A stretch of 64,000 nucleotides of DNA from Varanus komodoensis. Taxonomy: Eukaryota > Chordata > Lepidosauria > Squamata > Varanidae. This document shows, piece by piece, positions 58,135-64,000 of the stretch. The stretch lies in the NCBI RefSeq assembly GCF_004798865.1, contig NW_025336347.1:16729273-16793272 (forward strand), in the 5' to 3' direction. The first letter of the stretch is position 1. The number at the start of each line of letters is the position of its first letter. The position numbers were made by a program, and so were the translations under genes. Below the pieces are notes generated by a model, which saw nothing but the letters and a program-made list of their open reading frames with translations, was not told the origin of the DNA and did no database searches.

Positions 58135-58292
58135 CATTGTGGCTTCTGTATAGCCTGAAGCACCTGACCCTGCGTAATTCTGGAAGCCAAGAAGGGTCGG
58201 ACCTGGTTGAAATCTGAATGGGTGACTTAATGTTGTGAACTGCCCAGAGAGCTTTGCCTATGGGCAGTATAAAAATGTAATGAATAATACTA
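58135..58292 (+). mobile_element. 5S rRNA-derived SINE with L2-like tail
   Basis: Positions 58140-58226 align with vertebrate 5S rRNA with about one single-base indel. The internal block GGAAGCCAAGAAGGGTCGG corresponds to 5S GGAAGCTAAGCAGGGTCGG (the box A/intermediate promoter region), then ACCTGGTTGAAATCTGAATG and GGTGAC correspond to the box C region. Instead of continuing as 5S, the sequence switches at about 58227 to GTTGTGAACTGCCCAGAGAG, GGGCAGTATAAAAATG and TAATGAATAATA, the L2-type tail. The 5S part is about 92 of 120 nt. It is diverged, so a mobile SINE rather than a 5S gene. Confidence 0.85.
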
Positions 58293-58299
58293 GTAATAT

Positions 58300-58456
58300 C
58301 TGCCAAGGATCCCAGGGTGGCTGACATGATCCCCTTTCCCATTTTAACCTAACCTCATCCCAGTGAGATAGATTAGGATGAGAGCCTCTGACTGGCCCAG
58401 AGGCACCTCATGAGCTTCATGGCTGAGCGGGGAACTAGCACCCAGACGTCCCGAGC
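58300..58456 (-). mobile_element. MIR/CORE-like tRNA SINE
   Basis: Antisense, immediately right of the 5S-derived SINE, so the two tails meet. Blocks: CCCAGGGTGGCTGACATG, ACCTCATCCCAGTGAGATAG, CTCTGACTGGCCCAGAGGC, GCGGGGAACTAGCACCCAG (B-box region). The tRNA-like head is truncated. Confidence 0.75.
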
Positions 58457-58459
58457 CTT

Positions 58460-61258
58460 TTCTGTCTTGGAAGTTGCAACTTTTATCTCACTTGCCCTCT
58501 GCTCTTGTGTTGGATTATCATCTCCTGCTCCTCTCATCAGCTCCTGCTCTTCCTACCACAAGGTCATGGCCTCTGCAGCTTTACGTACATTATTAACCTG
58601 TTGAATGAAGCTCTCCCTCAAGCACATTATTTACTGCCATAATATCCTAAGACTAAATGAAACAGCAAAATGGAGAAATGTTCTGCTCCATCACAGGAAG
58701 CTAACATAGAAATGCCATAAAGGGAGACATTTGTGAAAACTTTTATTTATGTTAATTATTCATTCTGTTGTAACGATCAGGTTTTATTTCCAAGTTGGAA
58801 AAAGCCCATGAAAATGTTGCTATTTAAATGTACCCATTTTAATATGAAGTTTGAAAAGTATGAAGTTATGAGATAGCGTAACCCTTGATACTTTGTTTGA
58901 TTGCTAATGAATAAGCAGTAGTAATCTTAGCCACAATCATGGGGGAAAGGGGGGAGAGAGGGGGCATTCTGCATTAAATCAAGGAAATGAGCAAGTCACT
59001 CAGGAGGGGTCATGGTTTTAATTTTCTGAATACAAAATATGCTGCTTTTGGAAGCAAAAAAATTATGAGCCTCATTTCCACATGAGCTTTCTCAGAAAGC
59101 ATGCATGATACCAAGATACTTAATATATTGTAGGCTTTGCAGGAAGTCCATGCTTTTTCACACAGTGACATTAATTGCTGAAAATAAGATACTCCTGTTT
59201 TCCCAGCTTTCTTAAAAACAAACAAACCTGTAAGACTGACACACCTACCTACAATTATGTTCTAATGGAACTTCAGCACTCTAAACAGCCTGACAGATAG
59301 TTTTTGCACCCATTGGGGTGCTTTTCAGGTCTGCTACAATACTTAATTAAGTTGTCAACGAAATTTAGAAATGGAAGAGGCTATCAAGCTGACCAATAGA
59401 TGCTTAAATTACCACAATGTTTAGCAATGCATTCCAAAGAAATATGATTCCTGAACTGAATACATCTTTGGCCACCGTCACTTTTTCATTCTTAATGGAT
59501 GGTTTTGACTTTCATTTCAATAAATTTCTTATGGCAGGAAAGAAATTTGGAAACCCTGGGGATGCCAGCTTGGGTTCCAGGAAAGAAGAAAGAATATACA
59601 TGTAACTAAAAACAAATGAGTGAATAAATAGAGCAGGACAATATAGAACATTTCCAGATCTTCTTAGGACTTGCCACTTCGTTCTGCCATTCTCTGCTTG
59701 ATGCTTCTTCTGTTTCTTTCCACTGCCCTTCCTGTGGGTATCCTTTTCATTCATCAGACTGAAGACAAAGCCTGTCTTTCTCATGTTTTACATGATGTCA
59801 GCTATTTTGGGATGATGTTGCTGTTGCTGTTCCTAGTCCCAGGTTAGACTTAACCTTGTCGGGGATCTCCGAGATCCACCCCAGAGTTTGGACTGCCTCG
59901 TTCCCAGGCCCAAATGCAACCTTTTGGTTATTGTTGCAATGGGGAAAGTGCACATTTGGCTATACATTTTTAAGGTAACTGCATAGATGCATATCTTTTC
60001 CTTCTTGTCTAAAGTACCAACGTTTTTCCCTTCATCGTATGTATTTCAAAAAGACACATTTTTCTAACAAATCCACTTTTCTCAGGCAATTGCAAGCTCA
60101 ATTGTGCTAAATAACTTTGTGCTCAATAACTCTATATTTTTATTTGTTTTAAAAGGAATTGCTAATAATGCTGGATATAATGTGCATGGAGAGCTGCCTC
60201 TTCGGAGAAGATTTAGCCTATCAAGTTTCATTTGAATAGGAGCAGGGGTTTTCAACCGCTCTAGTGTAGAACAGCCACTTTCAGTGGGGGAGACCTGCTA
60301 CTCCTGTGGGGTCCCAGTGGAACCAGTGCAGCCCCCATCCTTCCCAAGTTGACCACCATTACTTTAAAGTAAGCTACCAGCCACCAGAGAGGTCCAAATA
60401 TATGGAAGGACACATCATATTGCAGCTTTGAAGTGACCTCAAGAGTATTTTCAGTTTTGCTAATGAAAATCCTTGGACAAAAAGCGGCTTTCTTCCACTG
60501 TTTAGCTTATGTGGGAAACACTGTTCCCTTACTGAGCCGAACAAGATGCAGTGGATCATCCACTGTAGTACAACCCTTTGCCCCAGCCCTGAAGTAGCCT
60601 TGCTGCATGGGTGCCCAACCACTGTGTGAAAGCTTGCAAAGAAGATTGCCCATGAGGCTGGAAAGAGGGGCAGAGCAAGAGGACTCGCGATATTTCATAT
60701 CCAGTAATTGGCACACAAGGTGACTTCTCCTCCCCTCCCACAGGTGTGGAAGAAGAAAGCGAGATAAATGATTTGTAAATCATGGGATTTGCTGCAGTCC
60801 GTGAGCTCTGGGTTTATTTGTGAGACATTTATCTCCTTGTATGTGCACTAGGAAAAAATATCAACATTTAATTAATAAGTTTAATAGCTTGAGGTGATCT
60901 GATCAATGAAAAAAGCCCAGAATGATAGTAAGCAAGAAATATTGAACTGCCCATAGTAAAGTACAAGATTTGCTTTAGAATTGATTGTGCTGCAACATTG
61001 TTGGTTAGGAAGGAGTATGTGTAAAGAGAAGTACTAGTCTTTTTGCTGGAAATCAGAATGATGGAGCAGATGAGGCTAGAATGCAGGTCACTGGAAAGAA
61101 ATCACTGGTAGGGTGGTCACTTGACCTCAGCCTTCCATGTATGCAGGCCCTAGATTTGCTTCCTGGTCTTTCCAGCTGAAACCATCATCAACAGCTAAGC
61201 TTGGGTCACTTTTAATCCAAGTAGAAAAGACGATCCTTGTCTAGATGGGCCAATGAAT
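58460..61258. other. Unique DNA
   Basis: No gene. 58730-58930 and 60820-61000 are AT-rich and repeat-free, candidate conserved sequence. Minus frames of 69-90 aa lack domains. 60230-60360 has a CAGGGGTTTTCAACCGC start that recalls hAT ends but no second end was found. Confidence 0.35.
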
Positions 61259-61261
61259 GTC

Positions 61262-61580
61262 CCTCTAAAAGAGGAAAGAAAAGAAAGAGTCCCTGCTCCA
61301 CTAGCCGAAACAGCTATAGGAGGTGGTGCTCATCTCCATTTCAGTGGCCATGAGCTAGCGCTGTCTGAAGACGTTCCCATTGTCACGTGGCCAGCAGGAC
61401 GTCACAGGGCACTGTTTCCTCCCCACCAAAGTGGTACCTATTTATCTACTCGCACTACATGCTTTCGAATGGCAAGGTTGGCAAGAGCTAGGGAGAAGGC
61501 AGCAGGTAGTCACCCCGTCGCATGGCTTCGAACTTCTGACTGGCAGCCCAGTGGCTCAGAGGTTTAACCCACTGCATGTA
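61262..61580 (-). mobile_element. Sauria-type tRNA SINE
   Basis: Antisense, about 320 bp. Reading the minus strand from 61580: GGTTTAAACC-like head with GAGCCACTGGGCTGCC, the B-box-like AGTTCGAAGCC (61524-61534), CTAGCTCTTGCCAACCTTGC, AGATAAATAGGTACC, GGCCACGTGACAATG, and GGAGATGAGCACCACC, then a tail near 61262-61300 with TTTCTTTTCTTTCC. This order matches Sauria SINEs of squamates, whose tails are BovB-like. It is the best single marker of squamate origin in the window. Confidence 0.85.
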
Positions 61581-61584
61581 AGGG

Positions 61585-62798
61585 TCTTCAGGGATGCTCA
61601 TGTGCTCAGGGACATTGGAGTAGGATTGCCCTTCTGGATGCCCACCTCCCATTTGGCCTCCACGTGCATAGAGTTAATGCTCGAGAAAGGTTGCAACCTA
61701 CCCACACCCTGCATCGCCCCAAAGTGTGGACTGCACTGACGGGCAGCTGGGTGTGTTTGTCTACTTATGGTTCTGTACCATGCTGCTTCTGGGCCACATA
61801 GAACTTTCGAATGTTTGGGAACCAGTGGTGGGAACAAACGCTAGAATAGGGCTTCTGTATGCAAAGGCCATGAAGGCCCTTGTGTTTAAGATAAGGCTGT
61901 TATTGTATTGCAAATAGTGAGCACTGCCCTTTATGGCGCATTTTCCCTTCGGCAGGTTGTGTAACTAGCTATCCATTTTCTGTTTGTGCAGATGTATAAA
62001 GCCTTTGAGCTTAAACTGTTGTGTCTGCATGCAGTGGTTGAAGGCAGAATGGATAATGAGCAGGCAGTGCTTTTGTTGATATAAAATAAAACATTATTTA
62101 CAAACACAGGTGCATATGCATAATTGGAATTTATCATGATAGGATGTGAGAGAGATTATGATGACTGGGAAAAACATTTCTCCCACCCCTTGGGTAGAAT
62201 ATGTCAAATGAATGCCTGCTATTCCCGTTGTCATTCTGATGCTGCAAAGGCAGCTGCAACAACCACACGCGCCAAATAAAGCACCCAGCTTGATCTGTTA
62301 TTTGAGATTGGACATTTTTCACAGAAATAATTCTGCAATATCTGTTGTTCTCTTTCAGTATTATTGAGGGAAATGCATTAGAAATATATGTTGCACTGTG
62401 TTGTCAGGCAGGAGCAAAATAGCACTGAATGTGTGCTCGCTGCAATTTGAAAAGGTTGATCCTGTTTGTGGAACTCCTGATATGCTTTGTTGCTGTAATT
62501 CGATGATTACAGAGTTGCTGTGCTGGATTCTAAAGTGATGTTTTACATTCCGAGCTAGAAAACAGTCTGGATACTCAACTTTTTAAACCATTCTTTCCAG
62601 TATATGCATGGGTAGTTTCTTTCCAAGGTTGTATGACCCAGCAAAATTCAAGCTCACCAAAGTTCTTCAGGTTTCATCTTGAAGCTCATTCCAATTCAAG
62701 CCGATTCTGAGCTTTGAGGTTCCTTTCTTTGTAGGAAAAAACCATGTATATTTTTGTGCATATTTTTAATGTATGCATCAGTAGTGTCCCACTTTGGA
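61585..62798. other. Unique DNA
   Basis: No gene. 62320-62560 is repeat-free with mixed AT-rich composition (candidate conserved sequence). 61590-61870 is unassigned. Open frames are 62-79 aa. Confidence 0.35.
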
Positions 62799-62801
62799 TA
62801 T

Positions 62802-63612
62802 CAGACTGGGTAAAAATCAATGGTTTTTCAAAAAATATTTAAAAAATAAAATGCTTTTTGAGGAAAAATCTGCCTAAAGATAGTTTTCTATTTAAGATAC
62901 ATTATAGTTCAAAGGTTATTCATCTCCCAATAGGGATTAGTTTTTATTTATGTAGCATGAGGTTGTACATTCATGCAATGTTTAATTTTTTTGGTAAATT
63001 AATTCCATTAATCCATTCACAATGGCATGCTCTTCCAGAGGTTTCTGTAATATTATTGGGCATTTTTTCTGTCTAGAAGATATTAACACAGATGCTTTGT
63101 TTTACAGTTCTCAAAACAGTGAATTGGTATCTGCAGAGATCACATACCTCTTCTTCACAGCAAAAATGCTATGAAATAAACATAGAATTGAGAAAATGAC
63201 CTTAATCCCATTGTTCCTTTGCAAATCTGTGTACACAGAATCAAGCCCTTACCTCTTAACTGCTAAGTTTTTAAAAATTTCATCAATCTAGTCATCACTA
63301 GAAGAGAAGAATAGATCTGCACAAGGAGCTAAGTGGGAGGAGAGAGGGGCAAGCAATAAAAATGACTGCTTTTGAGCAGAATACTCCACAAGTCTTTGGA
63401 TCTTTTTGTGTATAGCCTGAGGTTTACCATATTATTCTTTCCCTGGAGGAGAAAATCCATAATGGCAGCAGGCCGTAAAAGTGGTCCAGTTTGGGAATAT
63501 CATAACAAAGTTCCTCTACCTATGGGTAGGGCAGGCATGCATGCACATTTTGTAGAAAACCATGATTTAAATCTAGTCTTACTGACTAGTGATTTAAATC
63601 AAATCCACGCTG
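62802..63612 (+). mobile_element. hAT DNA transposon derivative with BED-finger start
   Basis: About 811 bp. The left end CAGACTGGGTAAAAATCAAT and right end GATTTAAATCAAATCCACGCTG (read inverted CAGCGTGGATTTGATTTAAA) share CAGxxTGG termini. Flanks TTGGATAT (62794-62801) and GTGCATAT (63613-63620) agree at 6 of 8 positions, as expected of an 8-bp hAT target duplication. Near 63461 a frame starts MAAGRKSGPVWEYHNKVPLP, like the N-terminus of BED-finger hAT transposases. After about 28 residues it runs into the 3' end, so the zinc-binding Cys/His and the catalytic domain are absent. It is a non-autonomous internal-deletion copy. Confidence 0.8.
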
Positions 63613-63619
63613 GTGCATA

Positions 63620-64000
63620 TCCTTCTCCAACTGATGAAAGCATGCTGATTTTTTTCAAAAGCACACATTATTTCATGTACATTTTTCAAATGTAGTCATA
63701 CTCTTGAATGAAATTTTGATGGTCCATGAACCACACTGTAAGCTCAGATATGTATGGACCTTGACCACAGATTGTGTCCGGGTCTGTGTTCCGCCTGGAA
63801 CATGCAAAGTGGGTAAATCTGTTCAAATAAATGGAGCCAAATTTCAGCGATAAAAAATTCTAACTAATTCTGCTCCTACTTGTTCAGAGGCCATGCACTT
63901 TGGCTCAGAAACCAAACCCAAACCAAGGTTCAGAAATCAGAGGCTTTATGCTTCCCACTGACTATCATGGGAATAAAATATGGCTAAATTGTTTTTTCTT
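63620..64000. other. Unique DNA to the window edge
   Basis: No gene or repeat recognised. Confidence 0.4.

Noticed and set aside
58135-58226. Functional 5S rRNA gene
   Set aside because: Too many changes, lacks the last part of 5S, and is fused to an L2-like tail with no T-run terminator at the proper place.
60230-60360. hAT-like element beginning CAGGGGTTTTCAACC
   Set aside because: Only one end looks right; no inverted partner or target duplication was found.

Overview
The window looks like nuclear DNA of a squamate reptile (lizard or snake). The repeat mixture shows this: CR1 and L2 LINE fragments, a BovB-type LINE fragment, a Sauria-type tRNA SINE, many MIR/CORE-like tRNA SINEs with L2-like tails, a 5S rRNA-derived SINE and several small DNA transposons. 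Base composition is AT-rich, with short CpG-richer islands and many microsatellites. I cannot name the species.

I found no convincing host protein-coding exon, tRNA, rRNA or other functional RNA gene. The longest open frames (201 aa at 7225-7830 minus, 186 aa at 40058-40618 plus, 169 aa at 48677-49186 plus) resemble no family I recognise and sit in otherwise non-coding sequence. No retrovirus, LTR element or other capsid-bearing element was recognised, and there are no bacterial-style operons or CRISPR arrays. The window reads as intergenic or intronic sequence. Several long, AT-rich, repeat-free stretches full of TAAT-type and octamer-type motifs would fit the regulatory surroundings of a developmental gene; that is inference only.

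Layout. 1-3.5 kb: a GC-rich unclassified repeat, two L2 pieces, unique sequence, a tRNA-SINE piece and an L2 tail. 3.5-15 kb: mostly unique DNA with GAG and AAGG microsatellites, small hairpins and two MIR-like SINEs. 15.2-20.2 kb: two more copies and inverted stubs of the GC-rich repeat, an internally deleted CR1, a unique block, a truncated MIR-like SINE and a second CR1 3' end. 20.2-26.8 kb: unique DNA, a perfect 15-bp hairpin, three CR1 pieces, several L2 tails and a 250-bp MITE. 26.8-33.5 kb: an MIR-like SINE, a decayed L2, a CpG-enriched stretch and a 305-bp mariner/Tigger-like MITE. 33.5-46.5 kb: the most repeat-poor part, with candidate conserved non-coding DNA around 34.5-37.1 kb and 40.0-40.6 kb. 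46.5-54.5 kb: GC-rich repeat, BovB, SINEs, a second long GC-rich repeat copy and CR1 pieces. 56-57.1 kb: the best preserved L2 (reverse transcriptase C-terminal half to 3' tail). 58.1-58.5 kb: a 5S-derived SINE beside an MIR-like SINE. 61.3-61.6 kb: the Sauria-type SINE. 62.8-63.6 kb: an 810-bp hAT derivative that keeps the start of a BED-finger transposase frame.

The elements probably fall into partnerships. L2 LINEs share a 3' tail with the MIR-like and 5S-derived SINEs, CR1 resembles the tail of one tRNA SINE, and BovB is the accepted partner of Sauria SINEs. The items most worth a second look are the unclassified GC-rich repeat family, the 5S-L2 SINE, the hAT derivative and the hairpins.
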